Source of the DNA: Syntrophaceae bacterium UBA1411
GTDB lineage: Bacteria; Desulfobacterota; Syntrophia; Syntrophales; Smithellaceae
DNA length: 60,816 nt
Direction of reading: 5' to 3'
NCBI GenBank assembly: GCA_002304995.1
Contig: DBPV01000106.1
Coordinates: forward strand, 7,785 to 68,600
Below, piece by piece: positions 1 to 7,867 of this stretch (within the stretch, counting starts at the first letter, position 1; each line of letters opens with the position of its first letter). A program made the position numbers and the translations under genes. Under the pieces are notes generated by a model. The model was given only the letters and a program-made list of their open reading frames with translations. It searched no databases and had not been told where the DNA came from.

Positions 1-2
1 CC

Positions 3-794
3 GGCGCGGGCATCATCTTCGGCGCCAGCGGCGGCGTGGCCGAAGCGGCGCTCAGGCTCGCGGCCGAGCGCGTGACGGGCAAACGGATGGACAGCTTCAA
101 CTATGAAGGCGTCCGCGGCCTGCAGGGCGTGAAGGAAACCGTCATTGCGCTGGGAGACGTAAAAGTGCGCCTTGCCGTCGCCAGCGGCCTCCAAAACGCG
201 CAAAAGCTGATCGACCGGATCAGGGCCGGCGACGCCCCTTACGATCTCATCGAAGTCATGGCCTGCCCCGGCGGCTGCATCAACGGCTCGGGCAATCCCG
301 CCCCGCTTTTGAAAAGCGACACGGGAGAACGCCTCGAGGTTCTGTACCGCCTCGATCAGGCCCAGCCGATCCGGACCAGCCAGGACAACCCGTCCGTCCA
401 GGCCCTCTACACCAACTGGCTGGGCGAACCGGACAGCGAAACGTCGCATGCCGCGCTGCACACAACCTACAAACGCCGCTCCATGCGCGTGCAGGACATT
501 AAAGAAGAGGCGGTCCGGGAGATGCCCGTGGTGGACGTCGGTGTGTGCATCGGCACCAACTGCTACGTGAAGGGTTCCTGGAAACTGCTCGAGGGACTGG
601 CCGCGGAAATCCGGCGGCGGGGGCTGACGGACCGGTTCCGCGTGAAGGCGCGCTTCTGTACCGGCCAGTGCGAAAGCGGACCCAATGTGGCGGTGGGCAA
701 TAAAATCATCCCCGTGGAAAACGTGGAAGCGGCGGGCGCGTTCATCGACGCCCACCTCATGCCCGCGCTCTCCGGGGAAGAATCGGGAAAATGA
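3..794 (+). CDS. [FeFe] hydrogenase catalytic subunit, C-terminal part, fused to a thioredoxin-like ferredoxin domain (5' end outside window)
   Basis: The reading frame is open from the window edge, so the start is missing. The first residues (GAGIIFGASGG) match the conserved segment before the last H-cluster motif of [FeFe] hydrogenases. That motif follows as MACPGGCINGSG, carrying the last two cysteines that bind the H-cluster. A small-subunit-like stretch ending SHAALHTTYKRR comes next. The final ~85 residues form a thioredoxin-like [2Fe-2S] domain with the pairs CIGTNC and CTGQC. The catalytic core should reduce protons or oxidise H2; the extra domain is probably an electron relay. The TGA is one base before the ATG of the next gene, so they form one operon. 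The first two H-cluster motifs lie outside the window. Confidence 0.9.
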   Translation, partial: GAGIIFGASGGVAEAALRLAAERVTGKRMDSFNYEGVRGLQGVKETVIALGDVKVRLAVASGLQNAQKLIDRIRAGDAPYDLIEVMACPGGCINGSGNPAPLLKSDTGERLEVLYRLDQAQPIRTSQDNPSVQALYTNWLGEPDSETSHAALHTTYKRRSMRVQDIKEEAVREMPVVDVGVCIGTNCYVKGSWKLLEGLAAEIRRRGLTDRFRVKARFCTGQCESGPNVAVGNKIIPVENVEAAGAFIDAHLMPALSGEESGK

Positions 795-795
795 C

Positions 796-1104
796 ATGTT
801 ACTGATTACGATCTGCGTCGGCAGTTCGTGCAGTCTGCGCGGCTCCGACGAACTGGCGACGGAACTGTTCGGTCTGATCAAGAAGGAAAAGCTTGAGGGG
901 CTGGTCGATATCATCGGCGCCTTCTGCATGGATGCCTGCTCGAAAGGCGTGTCCGTGCGCGTGGGCGAACAGGAATTCAGCGGCATCCGTCCGGAGCAGG
1001 CGGAAACCTTCTTTTACCGGGAAGTCCTGCCGCGGGTGAAATCCCAGCTGCGGCCGGCAAGCGCCGATCCCGCGCCCGACGCCGGAAAGGAGAGCTCCTC
1101 ATGA
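796..1104 (+). CDS. Thioredoxin-like [2Fe-2S] ferredoxin (NuoE-like), hydrogenase-associated
   Basis: A 102-residue protein with the cysteine pattern CVGSSC near residue 7 and CMDAC near residue 45, typical of thioredoxin-fold [2Fe-2S] proteins related to NuoE. The ATG at 796 is one base after the preceding stop. The longer reading frame upstream only overlaps the hydrogenase gene. It probably passes electrons between the catalytic subunit and partners. Its end overlaps the next start by four bases (ATGA), suggesting translational coupling. The last ~20 residues are proline-, alanine- and serine-rich and likely disordered. Confidence 0.85.
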   Translation: MLLITICVGSSCSLRGSDELATELFGLIKKEKLEGLVDIIGAFCMDACSKGVSVRVGEQEFSGIRPEQAETFFYREVLPRVKSQLRPASADPAPDAGKESSS

Positions 1105-2816
1105 ACGCACCGGCCATCATCACGAATCCCGCGCGCTGCCGCGACTGCTACCGCTGCGTGCGCCACTGCGGCGTCAAGGCCATCCGCGTGCAGGACGGCC
1201 AGGCGCAGGTGGTGCCGGAACTCTGCATCGTCTGCGGAACCTGTATCCGCGAATGTCCGCAAAACGCCAAGGACATGCCGAGCGCAACGCCGGAAATTCG
1301 ACAGGCCATCCGGGAGGGCCGTCGGGTCATCGCGTCCGTCGCTCCGTCCGCACCGGCCTATTTCAACTTCACGCAGTTTGCCGAACTGGAAGCGGCGCTC
1401 AAGAAACTCGGATTTTCCGCCGCGGAAGAAACGGCCCAGGGCGCCGAAATCGTGGGGCTCGCCCACCGCGACTACGTCGAGCGCATGCCCGAACGCCGCC
1501 CCGTCATCACCTCCTCCTGCCCGGTCATCGTGAACCTCATTGAAAAGTATTATCCCGACCTGATCAGCCATCTGGCGCCGATCGTTTCTCCGATGATCGC
1601 GCACGGACGCTGGCTCGCGAAAAAGTACGGACCGGACGCAATGATCGTTTTCATCGGCCCCTGCATCGCCAAGAAAATGGAAATTGCCGACGAAGCCGTC
1701 GCCGGCGTGGTTTCCGCGGCCATGACGTTCCGCGGTCTGGCAGACTGGATGGCTGAAGAACAGGTCGTCCTGGCCCCGCTTCCCCCGACCCAGCCGGCGA
1801 AGGCGGTGGACGCGCGGCTGTTTCCGGTGGAAGGCGGCCTTCTGGCAACGGCGGGACTGAGCACGGACCTGCTGGCCTCCGAACTGATTGTCGCCTCCGG
1901 ACTGGAAACCTGCGGCAACATCCTGAACGATATCCGAGCGGGCCGGCTTTCGGCTTCGCTGGTGGAACTGATGGCCTGCACCGGCGGCTGCATCAACGGC
2001 CCGGCCATGGCGGACCTGGAAGGCGGCATTTACACGGCCCGCCAGAAGATTCTCGCATACCTCCGCCGGCGGCCCGCCTATGACGCTTTGCCCCGCAGCC
2101 AGTGGCCGGACCTGTCGCGCGACTACACCGACAAGCGGCAGCAGGCACCCGAGTTCAGCGAAGAGCAGATCCAGGACGTCCTGCGCCGCGTCAACAAATA
2201 CACACCGGAAGACGAGCTCAACTGCGGCGCCTGCGGATATCCGAGCTGCCGGGAAAAGGCCATAGCCACGCTGCGGGGCATGGCGGAAGTCACCATGTGC
2301 ATCCCCTACATGCGCAGCCGGTCCGAATCCCTGCGCCAGGTCGTCATGGACGTCTCCCCCAACTCCATCATCATCGTGGACAACCACCTGGTCATTCAGG
2401 ACCTGTCCCCGTCGGCGGAACGCCTGTTCGGCTGTTCGCTCGCGGATGTCAAGGGCCGGCACATCTCGCGCCTCATTCCGCTGTATGACGATTTCGTGTC
2501 CGTGAGCGACACGGGCAAGCCGGTGATCGGAAAAGTCCGGCGGATCAACGACAAGATCGTCGCGGAGCAGAACATCGTCCTGGTGGAAGGCCAGTCGCTT
2601 TTGGTGGCGATCATGCGCGACATCACCGAACGGGAATCGGAAAAGCAGAAATTCCATGAACTGCGGGCGCAGACCCTGGAGCAGACCCGCGAAGTGGTGC
2701 GCAAACAAATGCGGGTCGCGCACGAAATCGCGCACCTGCTGGGCGAAACCACGGCGGAAAGCAAGATGATCGTCTCCCACCTGGCGAAAATCCTGGAAGA
2801 GGAAGAAGCGAAGTGA
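1101..2816 (+). CDS. Sensory-type [FeFe] hydrogenase with PAS domain (HydS-like)
   Basis: A 571-residue protein. Residues ~10-60 hold two [4Fe-4S] ferredoxin motifs (CRDCYRCVRHC, CIVCGTCIREC). Residues ~65-310 are the H-cluster domain with altered motifs: TSSCPVI (~136), GPCIAKK (~185) and MACTGGCING (~291). A further cysteine cluster (CGACGYPSC, ~375) is of the type seen in Fe-S proteins near PAS domains. A PAS domain spans ~413-515 and a helical tail follows. There is no NAD or flavin module. In prototype enzymes the first motif has a CC pair; here it reads SC, so the proton-relay cysteine seems absent, as described for sensory group C/D enzymes. With the phosphatase that follows (four-base overlap), it likely reports H2 or redox state rather than catalysing bulk turnover. 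Confidence 0.88.
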   Translation: MNAPAIITNPARCRDCYRCVRHCGVKAIRVQDGQAQVVPELCIVCGTCIRECPQNAKDMPSATPEIRQAIREGRRVIASVAPSAPAYFNFTQFAELEAALKKLGFSAAEETAQGAEIVGLAHRDYVERMPERRPVITSSCPVIVNLIEKYYPDLISHLAPIVSPMIAHGRWLAKKYGPDAMIVFIGPCIAKKMEIADEAVAGVVSAAMTFRGLADWMAEEQVVLAPLPPTQPAKAVDARLFPVEGGLLATAGLSTDLLASELIVASGLETCGNILNDIRAGRLSASLVELMACTGGCINGPAMADLEGGIYTARQKILAYLRRRPAYDALPRSQWPDLSRDYTDKRQQAPEFSEEQIQDVLRRVNKYTPEDELNCGACGYPSCREKAIATLRGMAEVTMCIPYMRSRSESLRQVVMDVSPNSIIIVDNHLVIQDLSPSAERLFGCSLADVKGRHISRLIPLYDDFVSVSDTGKPVIGKVRRINDKIVAEQNIVLVEGQSLLVAIMRDITERESEKQKFHELRAQTLEQTREVVRKQMRVAHEIAHLLGETTAESKMIVSHLAKILEEEEAK

Positions 2817-3988
2817 GACAGCTCGTCGAAAGCACCTGGATCAGCCTCAACAAAGCGGGCGAGGAGCTCTGCGGCGACTCGGTCATCATTCACGCCACGC
2901 CGGATTCCTTTGTGGCGGTGCTGTCCGACGGCCTGGGCAGCGGCGTCAAGGCCAGCATCCTGTCATCGCTCACCGCGGAAATCGCCGCGCGGATGTTCGA
3001 GGCCGACGGCACCGTGGAAGACGTCATGCAGACGCTGATCGAAACGCTGCCGGAGTGCTCGGTGCGCAAGCTGGCATATGCGACGTTTGCCGTCCTGATC
3101 GTCTACGGCGGACGCGACGCCCACCTGGTCCTGTTCGATTCTCCGCCGCTCATTCTGATCCGCCAAAACGCCATCGTCACCCTGCCTTTGGAAGAACGCA
3201 AGGTCAAGGACCGGATCGTCCGCGAAGCGCACTTCGCGCTGGAGGAAAACGACTACATGGTCCTGATCAGCGACGGCTACACGCACGCGGGGCTGGGCGG
3301 CATCTACCGGATGGGCTGGGGCTGGAAGAACGTGGCCACCGCCGTCCAGCGCTTCGTCCAGACGGGCGTGGACACCGTCAAGCTCACCGAAGCCCTGTCG
3401 AAAACCTGCATGAAGCTCTACAATGACGAGCCGGGCGACGACGCGACCGTCATCTGCATGAAGGTGCGCCCCGCCGTTTCCGTGTGCCTGCTCACCGGCC
3501 CGCCCGCCAACAAGGAAATGGACGAATTCGCCGTCAAGCGGCTGATGGCGGCTGAAGGCGACAAAATCATCTGCGGCGGAAGCACCGCGCAAATGACGGC
3601 CCGCGTGCTTGGCGAAAAACTCGAGGTGGAATGGATTCCTCCCTGGAAGAGGTCCGGCAAGGAACCCAAAAAGAAGGGATCGCCCCCCACCGCAACGATC
3701 AAGGGCATTGACCTCGTCACGGAGGGCATTCTCACGATCGGCCAGGCGCTGGAAATCATCCGCGAAGCGAAAACCATCCACGACCTGCCCCGGGACAATG
3801 ACGCAGCCACCCGCCTCGCCCACTATCTGCTGGCCGCGGACGACATTCATCTCATTGTGGGCACGGCCATCAATCCCAACCAGGTCGCGGATCTCATCCG
3901 CGGCGAACCGATGCGGATGCTGTACATCCGGGAACTGGTCACGGCCCTCAAAGCCAGAAACAAGATCGTCAAGGTGGAGAGGGTGTAA
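2813..3988 (+). CDS. SpoIIE-family PP2C protein phosphatase, hydrogenase-linked
   Basis: A 391-residue protein starting with GTG inside the previous stop codon (GTGA overlap). Residues ~1-220 are a SpoIIE/RsbU-type PP2C domain with the metal-binding motifs SDGLGSG, ISDGYTHAG and PGDDATV. Residues ~225-390 form a separate domain that I cannot name; it contains CGGSTAQM and is predicted cytosolic. The family dephosphorylates serine or threonine, often on anti-sigma antagonists in partner-switching pathways. Its coupling to a PAS-bearing sensory hydrogenase suggests that H2 or redox state controls the phosphatase. The substrate protein is not apparent; no STAS-only gene lies nearby. Confidence 0.87.
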   Translation: MRQLVESTWISLNKAGEELCGDSVIIHATPDSFVAVLSDGLGSGVKASILSSLTAEIAARMFEADGTVEDVMQTLIETLPECSVRKLAYATFAVLIVYGGRDAHLVLFDSPPLILIRQNAIVTLPLEERKVKDRIVREAHFALEENDYMVLISDGYTHAGLGGIYRMGWGWKNVATAVQRFVQTGVDTVKLTEALSKTCMKLYNDEPGDDATVICMKVRPAVSVCLLTGPPANKEMDEFAVKRLMAAEGDKIICGGSTAQMTARVLGEKLEVEWIPPWKRSGKEPKKKGSPPTATIKGIDLVTEGILTIGQALEIIREAKTIHDLPRDNDAATRLAHYLLAADDIHLIVGTAINPNQVADLIRGEPMRMLYIRELVTALKARNKIVKVERV

Positions 3989-3991
3989 AGC

Positions 3992-4510
3992 CTAATCTTC
4001 TTCCCCATGCAGAATCATTTTTGCTTCCGGGGCCTGGAAGGTCTGCTTGCGGGGGAGCGTGATGGACACGGTGGTTCCTGTGGCACCCTGCGCCGGATCG
4101 GCGTTGGAGACGACGGCAATGTCCCCTGAATGCCCTTTCACGGTCGCATAGGCTTGCGGCAGGCTGAGCCCCGTCCCGTCTCCCACCGGTTTGGTGGTGA
4201 AAAAAGGCGTAAACAGGAGCGGAAGGTTTTCCCCGGAAATTCCCCGCCCCTCGTCGTGCACCCGCAGCGTGACGCATGTTTCATCCCCCGCTGCCGTGAT
4301 GGTGAGGCGTCCTCCCCCGGGCATGGCCTCGGCGGCGTTGCGCTCCAGGTCGGCCAGCGCCGCCGCCATCCGTTCATGATCGATCCAGGCCGCATCGTCT
4401 TCCAGCGCAGATTCCACGACCACCTCGACGGTGTCCGGAAGGTCCGCAGCCCGAAGGCTGTCCGCGATGATTTTGTCAATGCGGGTTTTTCGAAATTTCA
4501 GTCCGTGCAC
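3992..4510 (-). CDS. Stand-alone histidine-kinase-type ATPase (HATPase_c) protein
   Basis: A 172-residue protein that is essentially only a catalytic ATP-binding domain. It has the N box (NAAEAMPGGG), G1 (DEGRGI), F box (FTPFFTTK) and G2 (GDGTGLSL). The upstream ~50 residues contain no HisKA phosphoacceptor motif and no sensor. It converges on the phosphatase gene with only three bases between the stops. It may be the C-terminal remnant of a sensor kinase, or a deliberately split kinase working with another dimerisation protein. The ATP site looks intact. A start further upstream is not possible in this frame without leaving the family alignment. Confidence 0.75.
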   Translation of the reverse strand: MHGLKFRKTRIDKIIADSLRAADLPDTVEVVVESALEDDAAWIDHERMAAALADLERNAAEAMPGGGRLTITAAGDETCVTLRVHDEGRGISGENLPLLFTPFFTTKPVGDGTGLSLPQAYATVKGHSGDIAVVSNADPAQGATGTTVSITLPRKQTFQAPEAKMILHGEED

Positions 4511-4656
4511 TGTCTGCTCCCTGCGGCACGCCCGCCGTAAAACCGATTATCCCGGCGCGCCGGCGCTTTTTGCGAGTATCGGGGACCGTAAAAAAATTGT
4601 CAACAGCAAATTGAACCGCGCTGTGACACAGACGGTATTTTCGTCATTTTATCTTA

Positions 4657-4686
4657 TTGACTTTACGTTCGAGGCCATGATAGAAG
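4657..4686 (+). promoter_or_regulatory. Candidate sigma-70 promoter for the DRTGG-to-hydrogenase operon
   Basis: TTGACT and TAGAAG are 18 bases apart, about 110 bases before the first DRTGG gene. The -10 is only a 4/6 match. The rest of the 4511-4792 gap is AT-richer than its surroundings and holds no gene I can support. Confidence 0.35.
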
Positions 4687-4792
4687 TAGCCAAAAAGTGA
4701 AGAAGTACAGATAAAAACGAAGAGCAGAACAGACAGCACAGCAGATTTTCCCGAATGCATGAGAGCGCTCGGACAAAAATAAGGAGCCACCT

Positions 4793-5167
4793 TTGAAACT
4801 TTCCGATGTAAAAGAAATCCTGGATGCGGAGGTCATTGTCGGAGAAGACAATCTTGACCTTGAAGTCAAAACGGCCTTTGGGGCGGATTTGATGAGCGAC
4901 GTGCTCGCCTTTGCCAAAGCCGGCAGTCTTCTGCTGACCGGGTTGACCAATACCCAGGTGATCCGCACCGCCAACGTGCTCGACATTGCCGCCATCATCC
5001 TGGTGCGCGGCAAAAAACCGTCGACCGAAACCATCGCGTTGGCCAAGGAATTGAAAATCCCCATCCTCACGACCAAATACATTCTATTTGAAACAGCGGG
5101 CCGCCTCTACACCAAGGGCATTGTCGGCTGTCTGCAAAAAGTTGATAATGCCAGTGGCCGAAACTAA
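4793..5167 (+). CDS. DRTGG domain protein
   Basis: A 124-residue protein covering one DRTGG domain (conserved core around GADLMSDVLAFAK and a C-terminal half with IPILTTKYILFE). The TTG at 4793 is chosen because AAGGAG sits seven bases before it. The DRTGG domain is known from phosphotransacetylases and CBS proteins and is thought to bind a small ligand; its biochemical role is unclear. It overlaps the next gene by 20 bases. A related copy occurs at 5614 and another at 43772, each beside an RsbW-like ATPase, so a ligand-sensing role in a signalling switch is inferred. Confidence 0.85.
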   Translation: MKLSDVKEILDAEVIVGEDNLDLEVKTAFGADLMSDVLAFAKAGSLLLTGLTNTQVIRTANVLDIAAIILVRGKKPSTETIALAKELKIPILTTKYILFETAGRLYTKGIVGCLQKVDNASGRN

Positions 5168-5591
5168 CCCCAACCTGTATTCCGGAAGTTTCATCATCGA
5201 AGGCGGCAACTTTAACTCAGCCGGAATCGTTTCCACGAGCATCAAATCCACACTCAAGAAACTGGGTATTCCCGGCGATATCGTCCGCAAGGCCGCCATC
5301 GTTTCCTACGAAGCGGAAATCAACGTCGTTTCCTACGCCAAAAAAGGCGTGGTGACGCTGACGGTGGAACCCGGCATCGTCCGCATCGAAGTCGCGGATG
5401 AAGGCCCCGGCATTCCGAACATCGATCTGGCGATGCAGGAAGGCTATTCCACAGCCGATCAGCGCATCCGGGAGATGGGATTCGGCGCGGGCATGGGACT
5501 GTGCAACATCAAGAATTATTCCGACGCCTTTCATATCGAGTCGGAAGTCGGCAAGGGCACGCGCCTGAAGATGACGATTACAACGCCATGA
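5148..5591 (+). CDS. RsbW-like anti-sigma/serine kinase ATPase domain protein
   Basis: A 147-residue GHKL-type ATPase with the N-box region (SYEAEINVVSYA), G1 (DEGPGIPNIDLA) and a G2-like segment (GFGAGMGLCNIK). This fits the RsbW/SpoIIAB class rather than sensor histidine kinases. The ATG at 5148 lies inside the end of the DRTGG gene, giving a 20-base overlap. Members phosphorylate a serine on an antagonist STAS protein or bind a sigma factor. Neither partner is encoded close by. Its context before hydrogenase genes suggests regulation of hydrogen metabolism by partner switching; this is inference. Confidence 0.82.
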   Translation: MPVAETNPNLYSGSFIIEGGNFNSAGIVSTSIKSTLKKLGIPGDIVRKAAIVSYEAEINVVSYAKKGVVTLTVEPGIVRIEVADEGPGIPNIDLAMQEGYSTADQRIREMGFGAGMGLCNIKNYSDAFHIESEVGKGTRLKMTITTP

Positions 5592-5613
5592 TTTTTATAA
5601 AAGGGTCCGAATA

Positions 5614-5955
5614 ATGAAAATTGAAGAAATTGTTCAAGCGCTGGGACTGGACGTCAAATGCGCTAAAGATTGCCTGGACAGGGAGGTCACGGGAGGCTAC
5701 ACGGGAGATCTTTTAAGCGATGTGATGGGCAATTCCAAGGCCGGCTACATCTGGATCACCCGTCAGGTGCACCAGAATATCGTCGCCGTCGCCAGCCTCA
5801 AGGAGCACTCGGCCATCATTCTGATCAATTCTTCCCAGCCGACGGCCGAAACCATGGAAAAAGCCGAAGCGGAGAAAATCCCGATCATGGTGTCCGATCT
5901 GCCCGCTTTTGAAATCTCGGGCAAGATCTACAACCTGTTGACGGCGAAAAGCTGA
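5614..5955 (+). CDS. DRTGG domain protein (second copy)
   Basis: A 113-residue DRTGG domain protein that follows the RsbW-like gene by 22 bases. It shares with the first copy the core pattern GDLLSDVMGNSKAGY and the C-terminal IPIMVSDLPAFE. Here the residues before the core read VTGGYTGD, closer to the family's name-giving motif than in the first copy (VKTAFGAD). It probably binds a small ligand or nucleotide. The gene sits in the middle of a tight same-strand series that leads into the NAD-linked hydrogenase, so co-expression is likely. Confidence 0.85.
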   Translation: MKIEEIVQALGLDVKCAKDCLDREVTGGYTGDLLSDVMGNSKAGYIWITRQVHQNIVAVASLKEHSAIILINSSQPTAETMEKAEAEKIPIMVSDLPAFEISGKIYNLLTAKS

Positions 5956-6019
5956 CACCTGCATTCCTTTACCGACTCTCTCCGGCGCTGAGACCATTCT
6001 TTTCTTCCGGGTAAAACCG

Positions 6020-6757
6020 ATGTTGAAAGTTTATCACTGCGACCTTCACATTCATACCTGCCTGTCTCCCTGCGCCGAACTGGACATGCACCCGCAGGCC
6101 CTGGTCGCCCGGGCTCTGGAAAAAAATCTCGACATCATCGCCGTCAGCGACCACAACGCCTCCGCCAATGTTCCCTATGTTCTTGCGGCCGCCGCCGGAA
6201 AAAACATCCGCATTGTTCCGGCGATGGAAATCACGACCCGCGAGGAAGTGCACGTTCTGGCGCTTCTGGAAAACCTTTCTGCCCTTCGCGAGCTTCAGGC
6301 CCTGATCGACCGCCATCTGTTCGGCAAAAACGACGAGGACCGTTTCGGCGTCCAGGCGGTTGTGAACGAGCGCGGAGAAGTGGAGGACATCAACACCCAG
6401 CTCCTTCTCGGCGCGACCGATCTGTCGATCGACGAGATCGTGGCCGCCATCCACCGCCTGGAGGGGCTGGCCATCCCCGCGCATATCGACCGGGAAAGCT
6501 TCAGCGTGCTGGGCCAGCTCGGCTTCATCGACGACAACGCGCATTTTGACGCTCTCGAAATTTCCGGGCGCACCGGCCTTTCCCGGGGCAGGCTGCGCTA
6601 TCCGGAGCTTGACCGTTATCCTTTCCTGACGTCCTCGGACGCCCATTTTCTCCGGGACATCGGAACCGCGACTTCCGCTCTGCTCCTCGAAGCCCCGACA
6701 TTTGCGGAAATCAGAATGGCGCTTGCCGGTCAAAACGGCCGCCGGATCGTGGAGTAA
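6020..6757 (+). CDS. PHP-domain metal-dependent phosphoesterase
   Basis: A 245-residue protein of the PHP family. Metal-binding motifs are visible: HCDLHIHTCLSPC at the N terminus, SDHNASAN near residue 48, MEITTREEVHVL near 75, and C-terminal HIDRE and SSDAHFLRD. The set is complete, so a phosphoesterase or nucleotidase activity on a small phosphorylated substrate is plausible. The substrate is unknown. The stop is two bases before the next start. The gene order DRTGG, PHP, HATPase before NADH-type [FeFe] hydrogenases suggests a conserved signalling cassette; that recurrence is from memory and should be checked by neighbourhood search. Confidence 0.85.
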   Translation: MLKVYHCDLHIHTCLSPCAELDMHPQALVARALEKNLDIIAVSDHNASANVPYVLAAAAGKNIRIVPAMEITTREEVHVLALLENLSALRELQALIDRHLFGKNDEDRFGVQAVVNERGEVEDINTQLLLGATDLSIDEIVAAIHRLEGLAIPAHIDRESFSVLGQLGFIDDNAHFDALEISGRTGLSRGRLRYPELDRYPFLTSSDAHFLRDIGTATSALLLEAPTFAEIRMALAGQNGRRIVE

Positions 6758-6759
6758 CG

Positions 6760-7308
6760 ATGCTCACCCTGGCCGACCATATTCTCGACATCACGGAAAA
6801 CTCGGTCCGCGCCGGCGCAAAGTTCATTGAAATCAGTATCGAGGAAGACACCGCCCAGGATCTCCTCGCCATAGAAATAAAGGATGACGGCCACGGCATG
6901 AGCGAAGACGTGCTCCAAAAGGTCCTTGATCCCTTTTACACCACCAAAACCGTCCGGCGCGTCGGACTGGGTCTGCCGCTCCTGCGGGACGCCGCCGAAC
7001 GGGCGCAGGGCCATTTTTTCCTGAAATCGCAGCAAAATTCGGGAACTCAAGTGAAAGCCACTTTCGGCCTCGGCCATCTCGACCGGCAGCCGCTGGGTGC
7101 TTTAATTAACACAATCATTATTCTGATTATTTCGAATTCTCAGGTTGATTTTTTTTATAAACACAGGCATAATGACCGCCGGTTTGAATTGGATACTCGT
7201 GAAATTCGCAAGGAAATCGAGGATATACCAATTAACCATCCTGAGATAATCAAATATATCAGGGCTGCTATGGAAGAAGGATTGCGCGACATCGAATCTG
7301 AAGCTTAG
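6760..7308 (+). CDS. HATPase_c domain protein preceding hydrogenase genes
   Basis: A 182-residue protein. Residues 1-110 form a GHKL ATPase domain with the N box (DITENSVRAGAK), G1 (DDGHGMSED), F box (DPFYTTK) and a short G2 (VGLGLPLL). Residues ~111-182 are a C-terminal extension with FELDTREIRKE and DIPINHPEII. There is no phosphoacceptor histidine domain. From about 7095 the DNA becomes distinctly AT-rich, unlike the GC-rich first half and flanking genes, although the frame stays open and the protein ends normally. It is likely a protein kinase or switch protein for the hydrogenase operon. Confidence 0.8.
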   Translation: MLTLADHILDITENSVRAGAKFIEISIEEDTAQDLLAIEIKDDGHGMSEDVLQKVLDPFYTTKTVRRVGLGLPLLRDAAERAQGHFFLKSQQNSGTQVKATFGLGHLDRQPLGALINTIIILIISNSQVDFFYKHRHNDRRFELDTREIRKEIEDIPINHPEIIKYIRAAMEEGLRDIESEA

Positions 7309-7336
7309 CGCGCCCGGAAGATCGAGGAGGAATGGA

Positions 7337-7831
7337 ATGAAAGCCGAAGACACTGAGTTGTTGAAAGAATTCACACCTGAACAAGTCGCCAAACTGGACA
7401 GCATCATCGAAAAATACAAGGGAAAAGCGGGGGGCTTGATTCCCGTTCTGGAAGAGGCGCAGGTCTGCCTGGAATATCTGCCCTTGCCCGTGCAGAAGAA
7501 AATCGCTCAGGGATTGAATCTGCCGCTGAGCCGCGTTTACGGCGTGGTCACGTTTTATTCATTCTTCACCATGACCCCGCGCGGCAAGCACACCATCCGC
7601 GTCTGCCTGGGCACGGCCTGCTACGTGCGCGGCGGCAAAGCCATTGCGGAGGCTCTGGAAAAACAGTTCAACATCCGCGAAGGCGAAACCACGGAGGACC
7701 GCATGTTCACCCTGGAGTCCGTCCGGTGTCTGGGCGCCTGCGGTCTCGGGCCGGTTGTGGTTGTCGATGAAGATGTTCACGGCCGCGTGAAGCCCGGCAA
7801 GCTCAAGGACATCCTGAGCCAGTACAATTAA
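7337..7831 (+). CDS. hndA: NAD-linked [FeFe] hydrogenase NuoE-like subunit (HndA/HydC type)
   Basis: A 164-residue NuoE homologue. A helical N-terminal part (~20-75) precedes a thioredoxin-like [2Fe-2S] domain with CLGTACYVRGG near residue 93 and CLGACGLGP near 134, the four expected ligands. GAGG lies just before the ATG. In trimeric and tetrameric NAD(P)-linked hydrogenases this subunit relays electrons next to the flavin subunit. It starts a four-gene set (7337-13239) ordered as in hndABCD. The length is typical for the family. Confidence 0.93.
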   Translation: MKAEDTELLKEFTPEQVAKLDSIIEKYKGKAGGLIPVLEEAQVCLEYLPLPVQKKIAQGLNLPLSRVYGVVTFYSFFTMTPRGKHTIRVCLGTACYVRGGKAIAEALEKQFNIREGETTEDRMFTLESVRCLGACGLGPVVVVDEDVHGRVKPGKLKDILSQYN

Positions 7832-7867
7832 CGATTACCGATTATCAAGATAACGGAGGACGCGCCC

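Noticed and set aside
1014..2780. Long minus-strand open frame opposite the sensory hydrogenase
   Set aside because: Histidine-, arginine- and glycine-rich composition typical of antisense frames in GC-rich DNA, no ribosome site and no family motif.
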